This document shows positions 1 to 7,747 of a stretch of DNA of 20,934 nucleotides, piece after piece (the stretch's first letter is position 1; each line of letters opens with the position of its first letter). The translations under genes and the position numbers were made by a program. Origin of the DNA: Sphingomonadales bacterium (GTDB lineage Bacteria; Pseudomonadota; Alphaproteobacteria; Sphingomonadales; Sphingomonadaceae); NCBI GenBank assembly GCA_004292705.1, contig RDXA01000341.1, positions 1 through 20,934 of the forward strand, in the 5' to 3' direction. The notes beneath the pieces were generated by a model. It did not search any database, was not told where the DNA came from, and worked only from the letters and a program-made list of their open reading frames with translations.

Positions 1-7
1 ACCCCAT

Positions 8-91
8 CGTCGCCCCGGACTTGATCCGGGGCAATGCTTCTTGCGGCAAGGAAAAAAGGCAGCCTTGTCCCGGGTCAAGCCCGGGATGACG
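8..91. repeat. Inverted pair of GC-rich palindromic intergenic repeats
   Basis: There are two short hairpin-forming palindromes. The left one (12-32) has an 8-bp stem gccccgga/tccggggc with loop cttga. The right one (68-86) has a 7-bp stem tcccggg/cccggga with loop tcaag, which is the reverse complement of the left loop. With their flanks (cgtc on the left, gacg on the right) the two units are inverted copies, so the whole segment could also fold as one long hairpin. This resembles the short palindromic repeats scattered between genes in many alphaproteobacteria. It ends about 30 bases before the desulfurase start, so it may affect transcript stability or termination. The family name is not known to me. 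Confidence 0.6.
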
Positions 92-121
92 AATGGTGAC
101 AGGTCAGGCATAGGGAAGCTC

Positions 122-1219
122 ATGATCTACCTCGACTACCAGGCCACCACGCCCCTGTGCCCCGAAGCGCGCGAGGCGATGTTGCGTTGGCTCGGCGGGC
201 CGGAGAGCGACACCTTTGGCAACCCCCATAGCCCCCACCGCATGGGCCGCATGGCGGCAGCGGCGGTGGAGACCGCGCGCGAACGGGTGGGCGCGCTGCT
301 GCCCGGGGGCGGCAAGGTGGTGTTCACGAGCGGCGCGACCGAGGCGATCAACATGGTGCTGCAAGGCACCCCCGGCGACGTTGTCACCTTTGCCACCGAA
401 CATGCCGCCGTGCTCGATTGCCAAAGGGTGGTAGAAGCGCAGGGGCGGCGCTTCACGGTGCTGCCCGTCCCCCCCGATGGCCGCGTTGATGTCGAGGCAT
501 TGGCGGGTCTTGTCACGTCATCGACGGGTCTTGTCGCGGTCATGGCGGTCAATAACGAGATCGGCGTGCGCAACCCGCTCGCTCCGGTGGTGGAGATTGC
601 CCGCCGGGTGGGAGCGAGGGTGCTGGTCGATGCTGTCCAGGCCTATGGCCGGGTCCCGGTTGAGGTCGCGGCGGACTATATCGCGATCTCGGCGCACAAG
701 TGCCATGGCCCCAAGGGGATCGGCGCCTTGTGGATCGGGCCGGATGCCCGCGCGCCCTTGTCGCTCATGCACGGCGGCGGGCAGGAGGCGTCCATGCGGT
801 CAGGCACGCTCTCGCCCGCCTTGTGCGCAGGCTTCGGCGCGGCCGCGCAGGTGGCGCTGGAGGGACTTTCGGAGCAAATGTTTCATGTGGAGCATTTGTG
901 GAGCATTGCTCGCACCGCCTTCGCAGGGTGGGACCTCAATGGCAGCGCGATGGATCGCTGGCATGGCAATCTCAATATCCGCAGGGAGGGGTTGGACGTC
1001 GCCCGGCTGATGAGCGATTGCCGCACCATCATGTTCTCGGCCGGCAGCGCCTGTGCCAGCGGATCGGGGCGGCCAAGCCATGTCCTCAAGGCGATCGGGT
1101 TGACCGATGCCCAGGCCAAGTCCTCTATCCGCTTGGGATTTGGGCGCTATACGACAGCCGAAGAGATCACGGACGCCGCCGCCATGATCAACGCAGCCGC
1201 CGAGGAGCAGGGCTTGTGA
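122..1219 (+). CDS. Class V cysteine desulfurase (NifS/IscS-like)
   Basis: A PLP-dependent enzyme of 365 residues that takes sulfur from cysteine as an enzyme-bound persulfide, for iron-sulfur clusters or thio-modified RNA. The protein opens with MIYLDYQATTPL, the usual N-terminus of the family. The PLP lysine is Lys193 in SAHKCHGPKG, and the persulfide cysteine is Cys311 in SAGSACASGSG, a short class I style loop. The ATG at 122 was chosen because it gives this family N-terminus and follows a purine-rich agggaag. A longer TTG-started reading from 41 would run through the palindromic repeats and is unlikely. The gene overlaps the ferredoxin start by four bases (GTGA), which points to translational coupling. 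Which acceptor system it serves (SUF, ISC or tRNA thiolation) cannot be read here, as no scaffold gene is in view. Confidence 0.9.
   Translation: MIYLDYQATTPLCPEAREAMLRWLGGPESDTFGNPHSPHRMGRMAAAAVETARERVGALLPGGGKVVFTSGATEAINMVLQGTPGDVVTFATEHAAVLDCQRVVEAQGRRFTVLPVPPDGRVDVEALAGLVTSSTGLVAVMAVNNEIGVRNPLAPVVEIARRVGARVLVDAVQAYGRVPVEVAADYIAISAHKCHGPKGIGALWIGPDARAPLSLMHGGGQEASMRSGTLSPALCAGFGAAAQVALEGLSEQMFHVEHLWSIARTAFAGWDLNGSAMDRWHGNLNIRREGLDVARLMSDCRTIMFSAGSACASGSGRPSHVLKAIGLTDAQAKSSIRLGFGRYTTAEEITDAAAMINAAAEEQGL
879..894. other. parS-like sequence inside the desulfurase gene
   Basis: The 16 bases TGTTTCATGTGGAGCA match the widespread ParB-binding consensus TGTTTCACGTGAAACA at 13 positions. All three differences are transitions. 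Relative to a GTGGAACA variant there are only two differences, both at synonymous third codon positions. The encoded peptide MFHVEH is exactly what an intact in-frame parS of that variant would encode. It may be a weak or decayed ParB site, or chance. Confidence 0.3.
886..907 (+). repeat. Perfect tandem duplication of an 11-bp unit
   Basis: The unit tgtggagcatt occurs twice back to back (886-896 and 897-907) and overlaps the right half of the parS-like sequence. Because 11 is not a multiple of three, the two copies are read in different frames, as HVEHLWSI. The reading frame stays open and family motifs continue on both sides, so this is not a disrupting mutation in the present gene. Confidence 0.85.
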
Positions 1220-1551
1220 GCATCACCGTCACCTTTCACGATCCTCACGGCAGACCAGTCACCGCAAGCTGCGAACCGGGCGACAACCTGCTGCGCGTGG
1301 GCCAAGGGGCGGGGCTGCCGCTGGAGGGCACCTGCGAGGGGCAGATGGCCTGTTCGACTTGCCACGTGATTGTCGCCCCCGAATGGTTCGACCGTCTGCC
1401 ACCGGCCTCGGAGGAGGAGGAAGACATGCTCGATTTCGCCGCAGGCGCGCGGCGCACCTCGCGCCTGTCGTGCCAGATCGAACTGACGGCGGACATGGAC
1501 GGGCTCACCGTCTCCGTGCCGAGCGAAAGCAATGATCTGCGGCGAATGTAA
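1216..1551 (+). CDS. [2Fe-2S] ferredoxin, Isc/adrenodoxin type
   Basis: A soluble one-electron carrier of 111 residues. The cluster ligands follow the pattern C-x5-C-x2-C-x36-C (the CEGQMACSTC block and the later LSCQIEL). This spacing is that of adrenodoxin-like and Isc-type ferredoxins rather than plant-type ones. The acidic stretch EEEED between the third and fourth cysteines is where such proteins usually contact their reductase or desulfurase. Translation is assigned to the GTG at 1216, which overlaps the stop codon of the cysteine desulfurase. An ISC-type ferredoxin directly coupled to a desulfurase suggests it supplies electrons for sulfane sulfur reduction during cluster assembly, although a role as donor to a P450 or Rieske oxygenase cannot be excluded from sequence. 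Confidence 0.9.
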   Translation: MSITVTFHDPHGRPVTASCEPGDNLLRVGQGAGLPLEGTCEGQMACSTCHVIVAPEWFDRLPPASEEEEDMLDFAAGARRTSRLSCQIELTADMDGLTVSVPSESNDLRRM

Positions 1552-1612
1552 TCCGCTCAACCCTGTGGAAACCCCTCTCCCTCGGCGCGGCGCGGGTTGC
1601 TAGACGGGCGGT

Positions 1613-3919
1613 ATGTCCGAAAACGTCACCACCGGGGAGCCTGACGACGGCTTCGATGCCATCGTCGATGCACCCTTCGATGCCGCGCTGTCCGAGCGCT
1701 ATCTGGTCTACGCCCTTTCGACCATCACCGCGCGCAGCCTGCCCGATCTGCGCGACGGGTTGAAGCCGGTCCACCGCCGCCTGCTGTGGGCGATGCGGCA
1801 GTTGAAGCTCGATCCTTCGAGCGCCTTCAAGAAGTCCGCCCGCGTCGTTGGCGACGTGATCGGCAAGTATCACCCTCACGGCGATGCTTCGGTCTATGAC
1901 GCGATGGTGCGCCTCGCACAGGATTTCGCGCTGCGCTATCCACTTGTCGAAGGGCAGGGGAACTTCGGCAATGTCGACGGCGATAATGCCGCAGCCTACC
2001 GCTACACCGAAGCCCGCCTGACCAAGACTGCGCTCGAACTGATGGCGGGCCTCGATGAAGGAACCGTCGACTTCATCCCCACCTATAATGGCGAGGAGAT
2101 CGAGCCCGAGATCTTCCCGGGCCTGTTCCCCAACCTTCTGGCCAACGGATCGAGCGGGATCGCGGTCGGCATGGCGACCAGCATTCCCAGCCACAATGTC
2201 GCCGAGATCATCGACGCGACGCTTGAACTGATCGACAATCCTTCCGTCAGCCACGAGAGGCTGATGGAACTGTTCTACGGCCCCGATTTCGCCACCGGCG
2301 GTCAGGTGGTGGACAGCAAGGCGGCCATCACCGAGGCCTATCGCACCGGGCGTGGGGCCTTCCGCCTGCGTGGACGCTTTCTGGCGCCCGAGGCCAAGGA
2401 TGCCGACGACATCGCCGCCGGGATCGAGCGGCTGGGCGGCGGACAATGGCAGCTGGTCATCTCGGAAATTCCCTATCAGGTGCCCAAGGGCAAGCTGATC
2501 GAGCAGATCGCGCAGGCGATTGCTGATCGCAAGCTGCCGATCCTCGAGGATGTCCGCGACGAAAGCGACACCGCGATCCGCATCGTGCTGGTGCCCAAGA
2601 GCCGCAATGTCGATCCCGAGCTGCTGAAAGAAAGCCTGTTCAAGCTCACCGATCTGGAAACGCGCTTCAGCCTCAACCTCAACGTGCTCGACGCCCCGCC
2701 GGGGCTGGGGCGCACGCCGATGGTGATGGGGTTGAAGGAACTGCTCGAAAGCTGGACCTTCGCCCAGATCGACATCCTCCAGCGCCGCGCGCGCCACCGG
2801 CTCGATCAGATCGCGAACCGGCTGGAGCTGGTGCGCGGCTATATCATCGCCTTCCTCAACCTCGACCGGGTGATCGCAATCATCCGCACCGAGGACGAGC
2901 CCAAGCCGGTGATGATCGCCGAATTCGACCTCACCGACCGTCAGGCCGAAGCGATCCTCAACATGCGGCTGCGCTCCTTGCGCAAGCTGGAGGAGATGCA
3001 ACTGCGCAAGGAGCAGGACGAGTTGCTGGCCGAAGAGGCCGATCTCAACGCCCTGCTTGAAAGCCCGGCCAAGCAGCGCACGCGGCTGAAGCGTGACCTG
3101 CGCAATCTGCGCAAGAACTACGCCGAGGATACCCCGCTGGGCCGCCGCCGCACGCTGATAGCCGAGGCTGCGCCGACCATCGAATTCAGCTTGGACGCGA
3201 TGATCGAGAAGGCCCCCGTCACCGTGATCCTCAGCCAGAAGGGCTGGATCAGGGCGGCGAGCGGCCACGTGCCGCTCGATCAGGAGTTCAAATACAAGGA
3301 GGGCGATGGCCTTGCCTTCATCCTCCACGCCCAGACCACCGACAAGCTGCTGCTTGCCGCCAGCGACGGGCGGTTCTTCACGCTGGGCTGCGACAAGCTG
3401 CCCGGCGCGCGGGGCTTCGGCGAGCCGGTGCGCACCATGATCGATCTCGAAAGCGAGGCCAGCGTTGCGGCGATGATGGTTCACAAGCCCGGCGGCAGGC
3501 TGCTGCTCGCCTCCAGCCACGGCAAGGGTTTCGTCGCCGAATTGAACGAGCTGCTGGCCGAAACCCGCAAGGGGCGGCAGGTGGTTAATCTGAAGGACGG
3601 GGCAAGGCTGGCGGTGATCCGGCCGATCCCGGAAAGCCACGATCATGTCGCCGTGGTGGGCGACAACCGCAAGCTGGTGGTCTTCAACCTCGAAGAGCTC
3701 CCCGTCATGTCGCGCGGGCAGGGTGTGCAGCTCCAACGTTACCGCGACGGCGGCCTATCGGATGCCACCACCTTTGTGCTCGCCGATGGTCTCAGCTGGC
3801 AGATGGGCGGATCGGGCGACCGCACCCGGACCGAGACCGAGATCCGCATGTGGAAGGTCGCGCGCGGGGCCGCCGGGCGGATGCCGCCGCAGGGTTTCCC
3901 GAAGAGCAATCGGTTCTAG
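1613..3919 (+). CDS. parC: DNA topoisomerase IV subunit A
   Basis: The breakage-reunion subunit of topoisomerase IV (768 residues; E. coli ParC has 752), which with ParE unlinks daughter chromosomes. The N-terminal half carries the winged-helix and tower domains with the family block YALSTITARSLPDLRDGLKP near residues 35-60. The DNA-linked tyrosine is Tyr131 in RYTEAR. The C-terminal third, from about residue 530, is the beta-pinwheel DNA-wrapping domain. It is ParC rather than GyrA because the C-terminal domain is short and I see no GyrA-box motif (QRRGGKG). At the quinolone-resistance position the motif reads HPHGDAS, with Ala92 where E. coli ParC has Ser80. The ATG at 1613 gives a normal ParC N-terminus. 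It stands alone, 61 bases after the ferredoxin gene, and converges with the next gene 12 bases after its stop. Confidence 0.95.
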   Translation: MSENVTTGEPDDGFDAIVDAPFDAALSERYLVYALSTITARSLPDLRDGLKPVHRRLLWAMRQLKLDPSSAFKKSARVVGDVIGKYHPHGDASVYDAMVRLAQDFALRYPLVEGQGNFGNVDGDNAAAYRYTEARLTKTALELMAGLDEGTVDFIPTYNGEEIEPEIFPGLFPNLLANGSSGIAVGMATSIPSHNVAEIIDATLELIDNPSVSHERLMELFYGPDFATGGQVVDSKAAITEAYRTGRGAFRLRGRFLAPEAKDADDIAAGIERLGGGQWQLVISEIPYQVPKGKLIEQIAQAIADRKLPILEDVRDESDTAIRIVLVPKSRNVDPELLKESLFKLTDLETRFSLNLNVLDAPPGLGRTPMVMGLKELLESWTFAQIDILQRRARHRLDQIANRLELVRGYIIAFLNLDRVIAIIRTEDEPKPVMIAEFDLTDRQAEAILNMRLRSLRKLEEMQLRKEQDELLAEEADLNALLESPAKQRTRLKRDLRNLRKNYAEDTPLGRRRTLIAEAAPTIEFSLDAMIEKAPVTVILSQKGWIRAASGHVPLDQEFKYKEGDGLAFILHAQTTDKLLLAASDGRFFTLGCDKLPGARGFGEPVRTMIDLESEASVAAMMVHKPGGRLLLASSHGKGFVAELNELLAETRKGRQVVNLKDGARLAVIRPIPESHDHVAVVGDNRKLVVFNLEELPVMSRGQGVQLQRYRDGGLSDATTFVLADGLSWQMGGSGDRTRTETEIRMWKVARGAAGRMPPQGFPKSNRF

Positions 3920-3931
3920 TCAGGCAAGGAC

Positions 3932-4660
3932 TTATTGCGTCCGGTCGGAAGCTGTTGCTTCAAGGAACCGTTGGCGTTCCTTCCTGACCTCCGCCTCGAC
4001 CCGCAGATAGCGCTCCAACGGCGCGTCTGTGCCGATCTCCACAAATGGTCGTAAATGAAGCAGCAGGTATTCCATCCAGTCGAACATGAGGTCGAGATAG
4101 GAGTGGCCGAACTTGCCGAGCTGTTTGGAAACAGTGTCGCGATACGATTGATTGGTATTGAAGCTTCTCAGCTCGTGCCGCAAACCCTCGCGATAGCGGG
4201 CGCCGATCAGCCGGAACCAAAGGTGATCCGCAGCAAGCATCGCGATTTGGTTCGCGCCGCCATGATCGCGCAGGCATTCGAACATCTTGATCGTGCCGCG
4301 CCCACGCGCGCCTTTGATGTTGCAGTCGATCCAGTTGAAATCCCAGAACGAGCTGAGTTCGCGCATCCATTTCGTAACGGCTTCGGCTTGGTCAGCCTCG
4401 AGAAACCGGCGGGCGAGCGGAATGGAATAGTGTCCGTCATGATCCCGGCGCAACGTGTAGACTTCGTCCGCACTCAAGCTGCCTCGTGATACCTCGTCGT
4501 CGAGCCTGCGCCACAGGATGGTGCTGACCGCCTTGTCGAAACGCCCGAAGTTCAGGCGGACGTCGTCGAGCAGACTTTCATAGGCCGCAATGGTCTCTGG
4601 CGACGGTAAATCCGAAGCCAAGCTTGTTGGCGACTGACCGGGCTTGAATGACCAATCCAT
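3932..4660 (-). CDS. Hypothetical protein, lower-GC accessory gene
   Basis: I do not recognise this 242-residue protein. It looks soluble and mostly helical, with no signal peptide or membrane segment and many charged residues. Aromatic clusters such as FWDFNWIDCN and YLDLMFDWMEYLLLHLRPF suggest a compact helical bundle. The ATG at 4660 is preceded by a good ribosome-binding stretch (gagagagg) at normal spacing, so the gene looks translated. Base composition stands out: two 60-base lines that I counted by hand (4081-4200) are about 54 percent GC, against 75 percent for one line in parC (3121-3180). It fills the space between parC and cca on the cca strand, 162 bases after the cca stop, in a gap where I see no clear promoter or terminator. 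Together this suggests a horizontally acquired or fast-evolving insert among housekeeping genes. Confidence 0.75.
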   Translation of the reverse strand: MDWSFKPGQSPTSLASDLPSPETIAAYESLLDDVRLNFGRFDKAVSTILWRRLDDEVSRGSLSADEVYTLRRDHDGHYSIPLARRFLEADQAEAVTKWMRELSSFWDFNWIDCNIKGARGRGTIKMFECLRDHGGANQIAMLAADHLWFRLIGARYREGLRHELRSFNTNQSYRDTVSKQLGKFGHSYLDLMFDWMEYLLLHLRPFVEIGTDAPLERYLRVEAEVRKERQRFLEATASDRTQ

Positions 4661-4822
4661 CGTTCTGCCTCTCTCAGCGCCATGCCAGTCGATAGCCCGT
4701 CGGTTGGCGCAATGTTCGTCTGAAGTCCGGTTAGCAGAAGTACCCTAAGCTTCCGTCACTTCGCGTTTGGCAAACTGCGGTTTCGCTGCTCGGCCTGCAT
4801 GGCGACTTGCCAAGAAGCCGGC

Positions 4823-6016
4823 CTAGTCGAACCGGAACGCGCTGGTCCCCAGTTCCTCGGCGAGGATCGCCTCTATGCGCTCGGCGGAGGGAAAGCCCTC
4901 GGCCACCCAGCGCGCTTCGATGGTCTGGAGGATGCGCGCGACCAGCGGCCCGGCGCTTACCCCGCGCGCAACAATCGCGCCGCCTTTCAGAGGAAAAACC
5001 GGCACGGGCCACTCCGCCAGCGTGCGCGCGTCCTCGCCCGCCAGCAGCAGCCGGTCGATCGCAAGCGGCGGGGTCAGGCGATAGGCAAGGGCCTCGGGTT
5101 CGGTCGCGTCCGCAGCACGACGCTCGGCAGCGTTTACCAGCCGGGTGCGTTGGGCCTTGGACAAGCGCAGTCGCGCGGCCACCGTCTCGGCCACATCGGG
5201 CGAGGGCGGCAGAAGCGCTGCCAGCCGTCGCACCGGATCGGGCGAGAAGCTCTGCGCATGCTCGGTAGCAATCAACCTTTCGAGCGCCGCCAGTTGCGCA
5301 GCGCAGGCCTCGGGCAGGATCACGCCGAGCACGCCCCGCGCCCGCATCCGCGCAATGGTGGCATGCGGATCGGGCAGGGCCAGAAGTGCCAGCAGCTCGG
5401 CGGCGATCCGCTCTCGGCTGAGGCCCTTGAGCGTGTGCGCCAACTCGGCGCAGGCGTCTTCGGCGGTCTGATCCAGCGCTGCGCCGAAGCGGGTCTGAAA
5501 GCGGTAATAGCGCAGGATACGCAAGTGATCCTCGGCGATCCGCTGGTTAGGATCGCCAATGAAGCGCACCCGCCCCCCGCGCAGATCGTCCATGCCGCCG
5601 AACCAGTCGGCAATCTCCAGCGTTTCGGGGTGGGCGTAGAGCGCGTTGATCGTGAAGTCGCGCCGTGCGGCATCGTCGCGCCAATCGCTGGCGAAAGCGA
5701 TGGTGGCGCGCCTGCCATCGGTGGCGACATCGCGCCTGAGGGTCGTGACTTCGACCGGCCCATCCTTGAGGATCGCGGTAATGGTGCCGTGCTCGATCCC
5801 GGTGGGTGCGGTGCGGATGCCGGCCTTGCCGCACGCGGCGATTACCTCGGCGGGCAGCAACACGGTGGCGCAATCGACGTCGTGGACTTCCACCCCCAGC
5901 AAGCCATCGCGCACCGCCCCGCCGACCCAGCGGATGTTCTGGTTGCCTAGCGCGGCGGTAAGCGCAGCAAGGCCCGCGCGGCGGGTCCAGCCCGCTTCCG
6001 ACAAGTCACGCAACAT
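4823..6016 (-). CDS. cca: CCA tRNA nucleotidyltransferase
   Basis: A 397-residue class II CCA-adding enzyme of the poly(A) polymerase family, which builds or repairs the 3' CCA of tRNAs. Motifs appear in order: GGAVRD (32-37), the metal-binding DVD (46-48), RRDFTINAL (118-126), and RIAEDHLRILR (159-169) for nucleotide recognition. The C-terminal half is helical, and no HD phosphohydrolase motif is apparent. A single tRNA nucleotidyltransferase is usual in this group, so it probably adds the whole CCA. The ATG at 6016 overlaps the end of the Nudix gene by 11 bases, placing cca third in an overlapping DUF1285-Nudix-cca unit. Confidence 0.95.
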   Translation of the reverse strand: MLRDLSEAGWTRRAGLAALTAALGNQNIRWVGGAVRDGLLGVEVHDVDCATVLLPAEVIAACGKAGIRTAPTGIEHGTITAILKDGPVEVTTLRRDVATDGRRATIAFASDWRDDAARRDFTINALYAHPETLEIADWFGGMDDLRGGRVRFIGDPNQRIAEDHLRILRYYRFQTRFGAALDQTAEDACAELAHTLKGLSRERIAAELLALLALPDPHATIARMRARGVLGVILPEACAAQLAALERLIATEHAQSFSPDPVRRLAALLPPSPDVAETVAARLRLSKAQRTRLVNAAERRAADATEPEALAYRLTPPLAIDRLLLAGEDARTLAEWPVPVFPLKGGAIVARGVSAGPLVARILQTIEARWVAEGFPSAERIEAILAEELGTSAFRFD

Positions 6017-6614
6017 CGCGCAAGGCCTCCCACGTGATCCGCCGCGACAGGTTGGCGATGATCGCCGCCGTCACACCCCAGATGCGGAACCCCTGCCATT
6101 CGAGCTCAAGGTAGCGGCGGTTGGCTCCGCGCCAGAACACTTCGTTGGTGGTCCAGCTGGCGGGATCGAGCAGTAGCGACAGAGGTGCCTCGAACCACGC
6201 TTCCACCTCGCTCGGATTAGGGGTCAGAGTGAGGCCCGACGGGACGACACCGATCACCGGCGTGACCAGAAAGCCGGTGCCGGTGTGATAGATATCGCTG
6301 GTGCCGATCACCCGCACTGCGCCACGCGGCAGAGCCAGCTCCTCCTCGGCCTCGCGCAAAGCGGCCGTGACCGCGTCCTCGCCCGGATCGATCTTGCCGC
6401 CGGGAAAGGCGACCTGCCCCGGATGATCGCGCATCGCATGGGGCCGTTGGGTGAGGATCACCTGCGGATCGTGCGCCACGTCGGTGATCGCGATGAGCAC
6501 CGCTGCCGGGGTTGCGCGTCCATCACGGGCGAAATGCGCGTCGCTCAGCAGATCGGGGACATCGCGCGCATGGCCTTGCGCAAAGGCCCTGGCGAGGGGA
6601 TCGAAGATGCTCAT
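6006..6614 (-). CDS. CoA pyrophosphatase, Nudix hydrolase family
   Basis: Nudix hydrolase of 202 residues predicted to cleave coenzyme A or its oxidised and acyl forms to phosphopantetheine and 3',5'-ADP. The Nudix box runs from Gly73 to Leu95 and keeps G-x5-E-x7-RE-x2-EE. The late glycine of the textbook box is alanine here (Ala94), which should not affect the metal-binding glutamates. The block before it, ILTQRPHAMRDHPGQVAFPGG, matches the extra signature that separates CoA-specific Nudix enzymes from others. The ATG at 6614 was chosen over longer upstream starts because it overlaps the DUF1285 stop as ATGA and begins a normal N-terminus (MSIFDPLARAF). The 3' end overlaps cca by 11 bases. 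Confidence 0.92.
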   Translation of the reverse strand: MSIFDPLARAFAQGHARDVPDLLSDAHFARDGRATPAAVLIAITDVAHDPQVILTQRPHAMRDHPGQVAFPGGKIDPGEDAVTAALREAEEELALPRGAVRVIGTSDIYHTGTGFLVTPVIGVVPSGLTLTPNPSEVEAWFEAPLSLLLDPASWTTNEVFWRGANRRYLELEWQGFRIWGVTAAIIANLSRRITWEALRDVA

Positions 6615-7165
6615 GGCTGCAGGCGAAAGGTCACGCCCTGGCTGGCAATGCGCCAACCGTTCGCCTCTGCCCCCTCGGCCAGCGCGATTTCGGCCAGTTG
6701 CGCCCAGGTGGAACGGTTGAGCCGCGCCTCGCACCCGCGCCGCACGTGGAGGTAAAGTGCCGGCTCCTCAGGCGTGCCCGCGACGCGCAAGGGGTGGTCC
6801 GGTCCGGCGATGACGATGTCATCGGTGTTGAGCCGGAAGGCGAGCGCATCCTCGGCCCGCACACAATCGACCGCGATGAAGGCTGCATCTTCAACTTCGA
6901 TCGCGAGCTTCTCGAACGGGGTGACCAGCCAATGATGCCCCGCCGCGTCGCGGGTGAGCAGGCCCGCAAAGGCACGCACCATCGCCTCGCGCCGGATCAC
7001 ACCACCTTCGTGGAACCAGGTGCCGTCGGCGGCGATCACCATGTGGCTTTCGCCGATCTGCTGGGGTGCCCAACCTTCGACCGGGGGCAGCTTGCGGTCC
7101 GCGACCAGCTCGGCGATTTCCGCGAGCGTCAGTCCGGCGAGATAGGGCGGTGGTTCGTAAGGCAT
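6611..7165 (-). CDS. DUF1285 domain protein
   Basis: A cytoplasmic protein of 184 residues matching the DUF1285 family, found in many proteobacteria. Recognisable blocks are the N-terminal PPVEGWAPQQIGESHMVI, then the strand-rich WFHEGGVIRREAMVRAFAGLL, and later RLNRSTWAQLAEIAL near the C-terminus. No enzymatic residues can be assigned and no function is established to my knowledge. It is the first gene of the overlapping unit with the CoA pyrophosphatase and cca, so it is probably translated with them. The ATG at 7165 fits the family N-terminus. Confidence 0.88.
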   Translation of the reverse strand: MPYEPPPYLAGLTLAEIAELVADRKLPPVEGWAPQQIGESHMVIAADGTWFHEGGVIRREAMVRAFAGLLTRDAAGHHWLVTPFEKLAIEVEDAAFIAVDCVRAEDALAFRLNTDDIVIAGPDHPLRVAGTPEEPALYLHVRRGCEARLNRSTWAQLAEIALAEGAEANGWRIASQGVTFRLQP

Positions 7166-7216
7166 GTCGGCATGGGATGACAGAAGCGGGGCGCAAGGTG
7201 AAGGGGGTAGCTTTGC

Positions 7217-7747
7217 CTATCCCTCCCAAGGGCCCAGCATCCCTTCGCTCGGCATGGCTGCAAGAGCGGTGCCGCGCGCCAGCAGGCGATCGGGTGCATA
7301 GGGGCCGGGGCAGCGCCAGCCGCCCGTGAGCGATGCCGAAAAGCCCCAGCGCCCATAATAAGCTGCATCGCCGATGAGCACCTGCGGCAGTGCCCGCCCG
7401 CCGCTGGCAGCCAGCCGCGCATCCTCGGCGATCATGGCGCTCATCAGTCCGACGCCAAAGCCTTCGCCCTGCCGTTCCGGCACCACCGCGACCGGCCCCA
7501 CCATCACCAGTGGCACCTGCCCCTGCTTGGTCTGGAGGCCGATCGGCCAGCACTGGATTGTTCCGACCAGCAGGCCCTCGTCGTCAAGTGCGGCAAGGCT
7601 CAGGCCCGGCAGCCATGGCATGCCTGCTCGGATACGGTAGGCCGTTCGCGCGTGGCGATCCGGCCCGAAGGCGCGGTCAAGCACCTCTTCAATCATGGCG
7701 GGATCGACCGCCTCGAGCGGGATCAGCGTGGCGGTGGCGCTCGCCAT
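7217..7747 (-). CDS. GNAT family N-acetyltransferase
   Basis: A 176-residue acetyltransferase of the GNAT fold, resembling the YhbS-like subgroup. The acetyl-CoA pyrophosphate loop is QGEGFG (93-98), after the strand VMVGPVAVVPERQ. A conserved-looking AAYYGRWGFSA follows near residue 132, where this subgroup places the substrate-side loop. The substrate is unknown. Two start codons are adjacent: GTG at 7750 (overlap GTGA with the dehydrogenase stop) and ATG at 7747 (overlap of one base, TGATG). I chose the ATG. Either way the gene is translationally coupled to the upstream sugar dehydrogenase. A 51-base spacer separates it from the DUF1285 gene. Confidence 0.88.
   Translation of the reverse strand: MASATATLIPLEAVDPAMIEEVLDRAFGPDRHARTAYRIRAGMPWLPGLSLAALDDEGLLVGTIQCWPIGLQTKQGQVPLVMVGPVAVVPERQGEGFGVGLMSAMIAEDARLAASGGRALPQVLIGDAAYYGRWGFSASLTGGWRCPGPYAPDRLLARGTALAAMPSEGMLGPWEG

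Noticed and set aside
41..121. TTG-started N-terminal extension of the cysteine desulfurase
   Set aside because: It would be encoded by the palindromic repeats and is not like the family, which starts at MIYLDYQATTPL.
1505..3736. Open frame of 743 codons on the minus strand opposite parC
   Set aside because: It mirrors parC exactly, a usual side effect of GC-rich codon bias. It has no domain, and its composition (many His, Gln, Gly) is that of an antisense shadow.
4731..5012. 93-codon minus-strand frame overlapping the end of cca
   Set aside because: Arginine-rich shadow of cca in another frame, with no ribosome-binding site or motif.
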